NCBI GenBank assembly: GCA_016235225.1 | Contig: JACRLS010000013.1 | Coordinates: 1-5,529, forward strand | From: Nitrospirota bacterium | GTDB taxonomy: Bacteria; Nitrospirota; Nitrospiria; Nitrospirales; Nitrospiraceae | Length of the DNA: 5,529 bases | Direction: 5' to 3' | In this document: in pieces, positions 1 through 4,816 of the stretch | How positions within the stretch are numbered: position 1 is the stretch's first letter | How the letters are laid out: each line of letters starts with the position of its first letter | The notes under the pieces: generated by a model | What the model was told of the DNA's origin: nothing | The model's input: only the letters and a program-made list of their open reading frames with translations | Database searches by the model: none | Made by a program: the position numbers and the translations under genes

Positions 1-137
1 CCCTCGAAGGCGGCCTCGACGCCTGGCGGGAGCGGAAGTTCCCTGTGAAGAGGTGCCGCCGGAGTGCAGAAGAGATGTCGGGAGCCCAATGGCTCGCTAC
101 CTCCTCAGTGGCCAGGGCCGCCCTTGGCCCTCGATAG
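1..137 (+). CDS. rhodanese-like domain protein, 3' end only
   Basis: The window opens inside this gene, and the reading frame begins at base 3. The visible 44 residues start LEGGLDAWRERKFPVK, which matches the C-terminal end of rhodanese folds: the (L)EGG-x2-AW-x4-(F/L)PV segment that follows the active-site loop. The catalytic cysteine and CXXXXR loop would lie upstream, outside the window, so sulfur-transferase activity cannot be judged. After the domain there is a tail of about 28 residues (KRCRRSAEEMSG...) with no recognisable motif, ending at TAG 135-137. Most rhodaneses stop soon after the PV motif, so the tail may be a lineage-specific extension or the product of a frame change. The identification rests on one short but characteristic motif. 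Confidence 0.55.
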   Translation, partial: LEGGLDAWRERKFPVKRCRRSAEEMSGAQWLATSSVARAALGPR

Positions 138-269
138 TTCAATTTTCGAGAATGCTCCCGGTGGTTTTTCCCTCCCACAGGCATTACCTGACCAAAGAAT
201 TGCCCCCCTTCTGGTGCGCAGTTCGCGATTTCGGGTGAACGAAAAAGACTGTCATACGGCTTGGGAACC

Positions 270-298
270 TTGACTTATCCACTAAACCGCTTTATAAG
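270..298 (+). promoter_or_regulatory. sigma70-type promoter for the 342-827 gene
   Basis: TTGACT (270-275) and TATAAG (293-298) are separated by exactly 17 bases, giving five of six matches to each consensus box. Transcription would start near 305, leaving a leader of about 37 nt that contains AGGAGG (331-336). TTATCC (275-280) and GGATAA (310-315) form a 6-bp inverted repeat around the -10 box and could be an operator. The stretch 138-341 holds nothing else that I can support and is clearly AT-richer towards its right end. Confidence 0.7.
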
Positions 299-341
299 AT
301 AAACCACGCGGATAACTGGTAAATAGGTTAAGGAGGAATTT

Positions 342-827
342 ATGCATGAAATTGCTCTCCCAGACAGTTTGTTCGCTCGTCTTCAGGCGCTCGCGATTCC
401 ACTTGTTGACACACCTGCAGATGTCGTTGAGCGATTGCTGGACAATCATGAGAGAACTAGACCAGAGAAACCAAAAGTGGGCATTGAGATCGGCGCTACA
501 GCTAGGAGCAAAGACGGTTCATTTCTCCGTGGAGCCAGCATCACAGAGCGTATCCCTCGTGAGAGAGGAGCGACTATCGAGATCGACGGTCATGTGATAA
601 GAGCAATTTCCGTTAGGGAAATGTACGAGGAGGCATTGAAATTCTTGGTAGACAAAGGACACTCCAAACGTCTGAATGACATCGTTCCGCTCAGCACCAG
701 CAGCCTTCGTTACCTCATTGCTAATCGACCAGTTCACCCCAGCGGAAACGAATTTGTTATTCCTGTCAGTTACGGAGGATACTTTATGGAGGCTCATAAG
801 TCCTACAAGAATGCTATCAAGCACTAG
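342..827 (+). CDS. hypothetical protein, probably truncated at its C-terminus
   Basis: The 161-residue product is soluble, with no signal peptide or membrane segment. ATG 342 is the clear start, since AGGAGG lies 5 bases upstream and a strong promoter precedes it. Residues 1-36 (HEIALPDSLFARLQALAIP, then TPADVVERLL) look like a beta strand followed by two helices. This resembles ribbon-helix-helix or SeqA-N-type DNA-binding heads, but only in pattern. Residues about 42-75 are a polar, basic linker. Residues 85-161 form a compact C-terminal domain, IDGHVIRAISVREMYEEAL through NEFVIPVSYGGYFMEAHKSY. Base composition is visibly lower in GC than in all neighbouring genes, which suggests acquisition by transfer. 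The TAG at 825-827 interrupts what looks like a continuing helix (see the feature at 828-878). I do not recognise a named family with confidence and assign no function. It appears monocistronic. Confidence 0.8.
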   Translation: MHEIALPDSLFARLQALAIPLVDTPADVVERLLDNHERTRPEKPKVGIEIGATARSKDGSFLRGASITERIPRERGATIEIDGHVIRAISVREMYEEALKFLVDKGHSKRLNDIVPLSTSSLRYLIANRPVHPSGNEFVIPVSYGGYFMEAHKSYKNAIKH

Positions 828-878
828 ACCCAACTCATCGAGAGAGTCGGACTCAAGTTAAAGTATTGTGGAATGTGA
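828..878 (+). other. in-frame coding-like tail after amber stop of the 342-827 gene
   Basis: Directly after TAG 825-827, the same frame stays open for 16 codons (TQLIERVGLKLKYCGM) and then meets TGA 876-878. The preceding residues KSYKNAIKH and this tail together read as one amphipathic helix followed by a short strand, a natural end for the domain. This suggests the original stop is TGA 876 and that TAG is a later nonsense change, a readthrough site, or a sequencing error. The evidence is the sequence pattern alone. Confidence 0.45.
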
Positions 879-902
879 TCTCGTCACACTTCTGGCATCC
901 CC

Positions 903-932
903 TTGACCCGTGCGGTATCATGAGCATGTAGA
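903..932 (+). promoter_or_regulatory. candidate promoter for ssrA
   Basis: TTGACC (903-908) is followed after 18 bases by TGTAGA (927-932). A transcript starting near 940 would carry a leader of about 120 nt, to be trimmed from pre-tmRNA, and this leader would contain the inverted repeat at 945-1027. A weaker alternative sits closer to the gene: TTGAGA (1008-1013), 16 bases, TAACGA (1030-1035). The sequence does not decide between them. Confidence 0.3.
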
Positions 933-944
933 AGACACGTCGCT

Positions 945-1027
945 CGTAAAGCGTGAATCGTATCTCGCATCAATCGAGGCACCCTTTCTTGCTGGGGTTT
1001 TTCGGGCTTGAGACTTTACGCTTCACG
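945..1027 (+). repeat. long imperfect inverted repeat upstream of ssrA
   Basis: CGTAAAGCGTGAA (945-957) pairs with TTTACGCTTCACG (1015-1027). Of 13 positions, 11 are Watson-Crick, one is G-T and one is a mismatch (A948/C1024). The stem continues inward as GT/AC (960-961 with 1013-1014) and, past a two-base bulge, CTC/GAG (964-966 with 1010-1012). The enclosed 43 nt contain GGGGTTTTT but no strong hairpin. It could be a dispersed palindromic repeat, or a leader structure that guides tmRNA maturation. Confidence 0.55.
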
Positions 1028-1048
1028 AATAACGAGTAACGAAGAACG
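1025..1048 (+). repeat. ACGARTA heptad direct repeats
   Basis: Three consecutive 7-bp units, ACGAATA, ACGAGTA and ACGAAGA (1025-1045), are followed by a partial ACG. They overlap the right arm of the inverted repeat and end 13 bases before the mature tmRNA 5' end. Their function is unknown. Confidence 0.5.
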
Positions 1049-1060
1049 TTCTCACGAAAG

Positions 1061-1410
1061 GGGGGCGACCGGTTTCGACGGGGACACTGAGGTCATCGGG
1101 GCATGCCGAGCTCCTGGGGACTCGTTAAACCTCCGGGAAATTGCAACTGCCAACCAAGAACTGGCACTCGCAGCTTAACTAACTGCGACGTTCCACCACC
1201 TGATGCCCGCGGGGGTGGTCGGAGCGCGATGCAGCGGGCTGGTCCAAGGCCGGTGCTCAGCGGCTGAGGACGAGAACTTCCTGGGCTAGCGGCTGTTCTA
1301 AGCCGGCCGATGGGCGTGGGCGGCTGCGAAACTCAAATAATCGGCTACGCATGTAGAACCGGTGCGCTGACGGTCTTCGGACAGGGGTTCAACTCCCCTC
1401 GCCTCCACCA
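1061..1410 (+). ncRNA. ssrA: transfer-messenger RNA (tmRNA)
   Basis: This one-piece tmRNA rescues ribosomes stalled on broken mRNAs: it acts first as an alanyl-tRNA and then as a short message encoding a degradation tag, working with SmpB. The 5' end GGGGGCGACCGGTTTCGACG is the family signature. The acceptor stem GGGGGCG (1061-1067) pairs with CGCCTCC (1400-1406) with one G-U, and is followed by an encoded ACCA (1407-1410). The T arm AGGGGTTCAACTCCCCT (1382-1398) is canonical. The length of 350 nt is normal. The mRNA-like part lies at 1143-1178 and is followed by GC-rich pseudoknot regions (about 1180-1320). CGCATGTAGAA (1348-1358) is the conserved strand near the tRNA-like domain. A strong terminator follows at 1418. 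ssrA 3' ends are common integration sites, but no integrase or duplicated 3' end is present in this window. Confidence 0.97.
1143..1178 (+). other. tmRNA proteolysis-tag reading frame
   Basis: GCA (1143-1145) is the likely resume codon. The frame reads ATANQELALAA and stops at TAA 1176-1178. The C-terminal ALAA is the hallmark recognised by ClpXP-type proteases. If the ribosome resumed at GCC 1149 instead, the tag would be ANQELALAA, closer to the usual length. The first reading is preferred because GCA is the usual resume codon. Confidence 0.8.
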
Positions 1411-1417
1411 ACTGAAC

Positions 1418-1456
1418 AGGCCGCTTCGGTGACTAAGCCGGGGCGGCCTTTCTACT
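1418..1456 (+). terminator. rho-independent terminator of ssrA
   Basis: AGGCCGC (1418-1424) pairs with GCGGCCT (1443-1449). An inner CGG/CCG extends the stem, and TTTCTACTTCT follows. It starts 8 bases after the CCA end. The convergent methyltransferase gene ends at 1482, so the hairpin may also slow transcription arriving from the right, although its T-tract on that strand is poor. Confidence 0.85.
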
Positions 1457-1481
1457 TCTGCCGGGGGAACGCGGGATTTCC

Positions 1482-2534
1482 TTACGGCCTAGCTTCCAGG
1501 ACCAAGTTGAACGGTGTCTGCGTCGCCCGACGAAATCGCGTGAACCCGCCTTTTCTCACGACCTCGCCTAATCGTGCCTCGCCGGCTTGTGCGCCCAAGG
1601 CCGGGCCGTGATAGGCCAACGAGGCGGGCACGCAGATCATGGTGGAGGCGGCGTAGAAGACCCGCCCCACTGGATTCAGATTGTCTTCCACGCGATCGTT
1701 GGCAAAGGGTTCGACGATCATCCACGTGCCGTTCGGCGCCAAGGTTTTCAAGACGTGCTTCGCCGCACCCACCGGATCGCCCATGTCGTGGAGGCAATCA
1801 AAGTGCGTGACGAAGTCGTAGCCGCCCTCTGGAAAGTTTGTGGATTTGGCGACGTCAAATTTGATGTTCTTCACGCCAGCGTCCTTCGCACGCTTTCGGG
1901 CTGTCATGATAGACGGCTTGTGGTAGTCGAATCCCATAAAGGAGGAGTTGGGATAGGCCTTTGCCATGATGATGGTTGAGGCGCCGAATCCGCAGCCCAC
2001 ATCGGCGACCTTGGCACCGGCCTTGAGTTTCGTGTCCACGCCGTCGAGCGCCGGAATCCAATTCTGGACCAAGTTGCCGACGTAATTGGGTCGGAAGAAG
2101 CGTTCGGTGCCTTCAAAGAGTCGATGGTCGTGCTGACCCCATCCGAGACCTTTGCCGGTCTTAAATCGCTGCGCGATCTTCGGCTCAGCCATGAACGTGG
2201 CAGCGATCACCTGAAAAGCACCCGGCAGGAAAAAGGGGCTCGACTCATCTGCCAGGGCGACGGCCTGTTCGGGCGGTAGCGCATACCGGCCTGTGGCGGA
2301 GTCGTAGGTGACGTACCCACCGGCTGCCTGGTTCCCCAGCCATTCGCGCACATACCGCTCGGCCGTCTTCGTGGCCTTGGCCAGCTCGACCGGCGTCAGC
2401 GGCCCCCGCGCGGCCATGGCCTTATACAGACCGAGCCGGTCGCCCAGGAGCACCATGTTCGCGCTCATCGCGGCCCCAATATCGCCGACGGCTTTCCCCA
2501 TGAAATCCTGCAACTTACTCGGATTGATCTCCAT
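1482..2534 (-). CDS. class I SAM-dependent methyltransferase with N-terminal winged-helix domain
   Basis: This 350-residue cytoplasmic enzyme is predicted to transfer a methyl group from S-adenosylmethionine to an unidentified, probably small-molecule, substrate. Residues about 20-100 form a winged-helix/dimerisation domain (LGDRLGLYKAMAARGPLTPV, then AERYVREWL) of the kind found in Rv2258c-like methyltransferases. Residues about 170-280 are the Rossmann methyltransferase core: motif I VADVGCGFGAST (176-187), acidic motif II residue in GFDYHKPS (D203), FDCLHDMGDP (245-254), and LAPNGTWMIVEP (265-276). The tail to residue 350 is the usual small C-terminal substrate-side region. ATG 2534 is preceded by GGGAG at a 7-base spacing. 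The gene converges on ssrA and is divergent from the DUF1761/ppk2 operon, so it is transcribed alone. The substrate cannot be told from the sequence. Confidence 0.9.
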   Translation of the reverse strand: MEINPSKLQDFMGKAVGDIGAAMSANMVLLGDRLGLYKAMAARGPLTPVELAKATKTAERYVREWLGNQAAGGYVTYDSATGRYALPPEQAVALADESSPFFLPGAFQVIAATFMAEPKIAQRFKTGKGLGWGQHDHRLFEGTERFFRPNYVGNLVQNWIPALDGVDTKLKAGAKVADVGCGFGASTIIMAKAYPNSSFMGFDYHKPSIMTARKRAKDAGVKNIKFDVAKSTNFPEGGYDFVTHFDCLHDMGDPVGAAKHVLKTLAPNGTWMIVEPFANDRVEDNLNPVGRVFYAASTMICVPASLAYHGPALGAQAGEARLGEVVRKGGFTRFRRATQTPFNLVLEARP

Positions 2535-2561
2535 AGCGCATCTCCCATGAATAGGGCCTGG

Positions 2562-2590
2562 ATTCTTTCAACCGCGTGGTCTAATGTCAA
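2562..2590 (-). promoter_or_regulatory. promoter of the methyltransferase gene
   Basis: On the minus strand, a perfect TTGACA (2590-2585) is followed after 17 bases by AAGAAT (2567-2562, four of six matches). Transcription would start near 2555, giving a leader of about 20 nt that includes the GGGAG ribosome binding site. Confidence 0.6.
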
Positions 2591-2644
2591 GGCCTCGGTC
2601 CTCTCTGTCTCTCTGCGGCCAGGGACGGCCAAAGTCGCTAAGCA

Positions 2645-2673
2645 TTGAGCCGGCCCGCTAATCCCGCTATCAT
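2645..2673 (+). promoter_or_regulatory. promoter of the DUF1761-ppk2 operon
   Basis: TTGAGC (2645-2650) and TATCAT (2668-2673) are separated by 17 bases. Transcription would start near 2680, about 27 nt before ATG 2707. It is divergent from the methyltransferase promoter, with about 55 bp between the two -35 boxes, which leaves room for a shared regulator site, though none is evident. Confidence 0.6.
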
Positions 2674-2706
2674 CCTGTCCGGATATCCATCTCGAGGAGG
2701 ACGCTC

Positions 2707-3135
2707 ATGCCGCGGTTCAACCACCTCACCATTTTCGTCACGGTTCTCGTCCAACAGATCATCGGGTTCCTGTGGTATTCCCCGGCGATGTTCTTCTCGC
2801 CTTGGCTGGCGGGCATCGGGAAGAGGGCCGAAGAGATCAACCAGAGCGACCCCGTGCCGTTCATCGTGGCCATCCTGACGTCGGTCATCTTCTGCTACAC
2901 GCTGGCCTGGTGCCTGCAACGCGTGGGCGTGTCGACCGCGATGGACGGCGCCCTCGTCGGCGCGTTGGTGGGGCTGGGGCTGATCGGGCCGGCCCTGGCG
3001 GGTCATTATGCCTTCATCGGCTTTCGCTGGGGGCTGATGGCCATTGATATCGGGATGGAGCTGGTGACCTGCGCCATCAGCGGGGCGCTCCTGGCCGGCC
3101 GTCCGGTCGGTGGGGAACGGAGCGTCCCCGTATGA
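2707..3135 (+). CDS. DUF1761 family inner-membrane protein
   Basis: This 142-residue protein of unknown function is predicted to cross the cytoplasmic membrane four times, at roughly residues 5-25, 50-70, 78-100 and 103-130. The first helix leads into FLWYSPAMFFSPWLAGIGK (21-39), the conserved tryptophan/proline-rich signature of DUF1761 proteins. A short polar loop (KRAEEINQSDP) follows. The length is usual for the family. ATG 2707 is supported by GAGGAGG (2694-2700) 6 bases upstream. Its TGA stop overlaps the ATG of ppk2 in the sequence ATGA, so the two genes are co-transcribed and probably translationally coupled. The C-terminal residues GRPVGGERSVPV are outside the membrane. No catalytic motif is visible, and any link to polyphosphate is only suggested by the operon. 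Confidence 0.88.
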   Translation: MPRFNHLTIFVTVLVQQIIGFLWYSPAMFFSPWLAGIGKRAEEINQSDPVPFIVAILTSVIFCYTLAWCLQRVGVSTAMDGALVGALVGLGLIGPALAGHYAFIGFRWGLMAIDIGMELVTCAISGALLAGRPVGGERSVPV

Positions 3136-3950
3136 GCATCGTTCGGGTCATGCCGGGACGCCGGCCAAAGCTGCACCAGGTCGATCCCGATGGCACCGGG
3201 GAGTACAAGAAAACCGAGCAGGGAAAGGACAAGGCCAAGGCGCGGACCGCGGAGCTGATTGCGAAGCTGGGAGGATTGCAAGAACGGCTGTACGCGAACG
3301 GAGATCGCGCGCTGCTGATTGTGCTGCAAGGCATGGATACGAGCGGCAAGGACGGGACGATCAAGCACGTCATGGCCGGGGTGAATCCGCAGGGCTGTCG
3401 GGTCGTCTCGTTCAAGGCCCCGACCACCCTGGAGAGGGCGCACGATTTTCTCTGGCGGGTCCATCAGGAAGTGCCGCCCAAGGGGTATCTCGGGATCTTT
3501 AATCGGTCGCATTATGAAGACGTGCTGATCACGCGGGTGCACGGGTGGATTTCCGAGAAAAACGTCCGCCGCCGGTTCGAGCAGATCGCGGAATTCGAGC
3601 AACTCTTGTGCGAGAGCGGCACCACAATCCTAAAATTCTTTCTCCACATTTCCAAGGACGAACAAAAGGAGCGGTTGGAAGAGCGGATACGGGATCCCGA
3701 GAAACGTTGGAAGTGGAACTCCGGCGATCTGGAGGAGCGCAAGCTGTGGAATGACTACATGCGCGCGTTTGAAGACGTGATGGCTGCCACCAGCACCGAG
3801 CGGGCCCCCTGGTACATCGTGCCGGCGAACCGCAAGTGGTATCGCAACCTCGTCGTGGCGGAACAGACGGTTGACGCATTGGAGGAGATGAAGCTCAAGA
3901 CGCCGCCGGCGCCGGCGGGTGTAGACTTCAGAACGCTCAAGATTGTGTAG
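3132..3950 (+). CDS. ppk2: polyphosphate kinase 2 (PPK2), class III-like polyphosphate:nucleotide phosphotransferase
   Basis: This 272-residue cytoplasmic enzyme transfers phosphate from polyphosphate to nucleotides. Class III members can use both AMP and ADP, making ATP from stored polyphosphate. The fold is a thymidylate-kinase-like P-loop. Walker A is GMDTSGKDGT (67-76), the Walker B region is GIFNRSHYEDVL (121-132), and the basic lid is about 186-210 (IRDPEKRWKWNSGDLEER). ILKFFLHISKDEQ (166-178) and APWYIVPANRKWYRN (225-239) are further family blocks. The order and wording of these blocks closely follow the single-domain, roughly 270-residue class III enzymes known from Meiothermus. Calling class III over class I is by resemblance. 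The start overlaps the DUF1761 stop (ATGA), with a weak GGAG (3119-3122) 9 bases upstream, as expected for coupled translation. No terminator is seen directly behind it. Confidence 0.93.
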   Translation: MSIVRVMPGRRPKLHQVDPDGTGEYKKTEQGKDKAKARTAELIAKLGGLQERLYANGDRALLIVLQGMDTSGKDGTIKHVMAGVNPQGCRVVSFKAPTTLERAHDFLWRVHQEVPPKGYLGIFNRSHYEDVLITRVHGWISEKNVRRRFEQIAEFEQLLCESGTTILKFFLHISKDEQKERLEERIRDPEKRWKWNSGDLEERKLWNDYMRAFEDVMAATSTERAPWYIVPANRKWYRNLVVAEQTVDALEEMKLKTPPAPAGVDFRTLKIV

Positions 3951-3961
3951 GGCCCCCCGGG

Positions 3962-4237
3962 TTGCTCTGTTCTATGACATCGCCGGAAGGCATCGTGGAG
4001 ACCGTCACCCGGGGAACGGGATGGACCATCCTGCCCGAGCTCTGTGTCCGTCACCATCCTCGGGGCAAAGGGCTCCAGATCGTGGAGCTCTATGATCCGG
4101 TTCCCCGGCATGCCGTGGGGCTCGTGCAGCTGGCCCGGCGACACCTGGGAATGGCGGCCCAGGCCTTCACCGGTCTGTGCCGGGAGACCATCAAGACTCT
4201 TGTGGATCGGACGCGTGGCCTCGCACGGCTCGGATAG
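3962..4237 (+). pseudogene. C-terminal remnant of a LysR-type transcriptional regulator
   Basis: The frame 3962-4237 encodes about 90 residues that match the last part of a LysR effector-binding domain: SPEGIVETVTRGTGWTILPE, then GLQIVELYDPVPRHAVGLVQ and a final helix LGMAAQAFTGLCRETIKTL. LysR regulators are about 300 residues, so the winged-helix DNA-binding head and the first effector subdomain are missing. No plausible upstream continuation exists, because ppk2 ends only 12 bases before. No Shine-Dalgarno sequence precedes the available starts (TTG 3962, ATG 3974). It is therefore best read as the surviving tail of a regulator gene whose front was replaced when the upstream DNA was joined. 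If translated, it could not bind DNA. Confidence 0.75.
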
Positions 4238-4263
4238 GCGGAGCAGACGTGGTTGACCGGGTG

Positions 4264-4293
4264 TGGAATTTCTCCCAGTGGAATTTCTCCCAG
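4264..4293 (+). repeat. 15-bp perfect tandem repeat, two copies
   Basis: TGGAATTTCTCCCAG occurs at 4264-4278 and again at 4279-4293 with no gap. It ends exactly where the TTGACA box at 4294 begins. Two tandem sites directly upstream of -35 would suit an activator, but this could equally be a chance duplication. Confidence 0.85.
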
Positions 4294-4322
4294 TTGACAG
4301 GTCTTTCGAAGAAGAGTATGGG
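4294..4322 (+). promoter_or_regulatory. candidate promoter for the structured RNA
   Basis: A perfect TTGACA (4294-4299) is followed after 17 bases by TATGGG (4317-4322), a weak -10 (three of six). Transcription would start near 4330 and run through the structured RNA to the terminator at 4724-4772. The weak -10 together with upstream tandem repeats could mean an activated promoter. Confidence 0.4.
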
Positions 4323-4383
4323 AGAAGTACACCGCATGATGAAGGGAGAAAATATCAGGTAGTAGATGTGCGGTGGAGGGGAG

Positions 4384-4403
4384 TGAACAGGGCCACCTGT
4401 TCA
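4384..4403 (+). other. perfect 8-bp hairpin with a competing helix, 5' of the structured RNA
   Basis: TGAACAGG (4384-4391) and CCTGTTCA (4396-4403) form a perfect stem with a GCCA loop. The same left arm can instead pair downstream: GAGTGAAC (4381-4388) with GTTCACTT (4415-4422), 8 bp with one G-U. The two pairings exclude each other, and the second would occupy the first bases of the structured RNA. This could be the hairpin of a mobile-element end or a switch. Confidence 0.5.
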
Positions 4404-4414
4404 GTATCTGTCGA

Positions 4415-4690
4415 GTTCACTTCAGCCAGGAGGAGGTCGTAGTGGAAGACCGTACTCCACCGGTGTTGCAAGGCCCGAGGAACTGAGCGAAGGCTTCTGC
4501 TCGGTCAGGTCTCCCGGGTTCTCTTCGCGGCCTACGCCTTATAGATGGCGTGTTGCGCCTCTGACGAGTGCGACCCCCCGCGTGACGAGAATCTGATGCG
4601 AGCCTGAGGAACCCAAGCGCCTGGGATCGACGAGGTCTCCCCCGACTGGAAGCCGGACCGGCTCAATCCCGCTCGGGTCTCACAACTTCA
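4415..4690 (+). ncRNA. large structured RNA, candidate orphan omega-RNA (HEARO) of an IscB/ISC element
   Basis: The region folds into nested helices. Helix A, 4471-4479 with 4672-4680 (9 bp), closes a multiloop. Inside it are B, 4482-4488/4499-4505; C, 4517-4523/4587-4593, continuing as CGCGG/CCGCG at 4526-4530/4578-4582; and F, 4600-4604/4660-4664. C encloses hairpins D (4534-4538/4547-4551) and E (4552-4558/4568-4574, loop CTCTGACGA). F encloses CCCA/TGGG (4612-4615/4622-4625) and GGTC/GACC (4634-4637/4656-4659). A further GTGGA/TCCAC stem lies at 4442-4446/4456-4460. G-U pairs in helices A, B, C and E would be A-C mismatches on the other strand, so the RNA reads plus. No protein frame fits. 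The size, multi-branch form, 3' end in front of an ATG and terminator suit the omega-RNA that guides IscB nucleases. No nuclease gene is in this window. The structure is well supported; the family name is inferred from memory of such elements. Confidence 0.5.
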
Positions 4691-4696
4691 CACACA

Positions 4697-4717
4697 ATGA
4701 GTAGCGTGGCGTCCTAA
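4697..4717 (+). pseudogene. possible residual first codons of an iscB-like gene
   Basis: ATG (4697-4699) lies 17 bases after helix A of the structured RNA and reads MSSVAS before TAA (4715-4717). IscB-type genes start just behind their omega-RNA and often begin MSnVfVL. Shifting frame after MSSV gives VLSA, consistent with a small deletion, but nothing IscB-like continues beyond it. The match is very short and this is weak evidence. Confidence 0.2.
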
Positions 4718-4723
4718 GCGCCG

Positions 4724-4772
4724 CAACAGGGGTGACCTCCAACCTAAGTGCAGGGTCGCCCCTGTTGTTTTT
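4724..4772 (+). terminator. strong rho-independent terminator
   Basis: CAACAGGGGTGACC (4724-4737) pairs with GGTCGCCCCTGTTG (4754-4767): 14 bp with a single G-U, a 16-nt loop, then TTTTT (4768-4772). The opposite strand lacks a T-tract, so it acts on plus-strand transcripts. No intact protein gene lies between the LysR remnant and this hairpin, so its natural client is a transcript containing the structured RNA, or readthrough from ppk2. Confidence 0.9.
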
Positions 4773-4816
4773 CAATCCCCATGCTAAGATGCCTCCGCTT
4801 GTGGAGGCGCCTTCCT

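Noticed and set aside
114..131. AGGGCC/GGCCCT hairpin near the rhodanese stop as a terminator
   Set aside because: The stem is 6 bp, lies inside the coding end and has no T-tract behind it.
53..273. Two overlapping open frames of 61 and 69 codons
   Set aside because: Neither has a ribosome binding site or family-like sequence. They overlap the rhodanese tail and the promoter region in other frames.
874..888. TGTGA/TCACA hairpin after the 342-827 gene as a terminator
   Set aside because: The stem is only 5 bp and no T run follows.
1388..1410. ssrA 3' end as the attachment site of a genomic island
   Set aside because: No integrase gene and no second copy of the 3' end occurs in the window, and the AT-rich gene lies on the 5' side.
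3006..3602. Long minus-strand open frame opposite ppk2
   Set aside because: It is a shadow of GC-rich codon bias. The plus strand encodes an unmistakable PPK2 across the same bases.
4330..4700. RNase P RNA, 6S RNA, SRP RNA, riboswitch or group II intron fragment
   Set aside because: The hallmark sequences of RNase P RNA, 6S RNA, SRP RNA and the cobalamin riboswitch are not seen. No group II domain V hairpin or reverse transcriptase is present, although a degraded intron cannot be fully excluded by eye.
4748..4816. Longer starts for the lipoprotein at GTG 4748 or ATG 4781
   Set aside because: GTG 4748 lies inside the terminator hairpin, and ATG 4781 lacks a Shine-Dalgarno sequence and would lengthen the signal peptide n-region abnormally.
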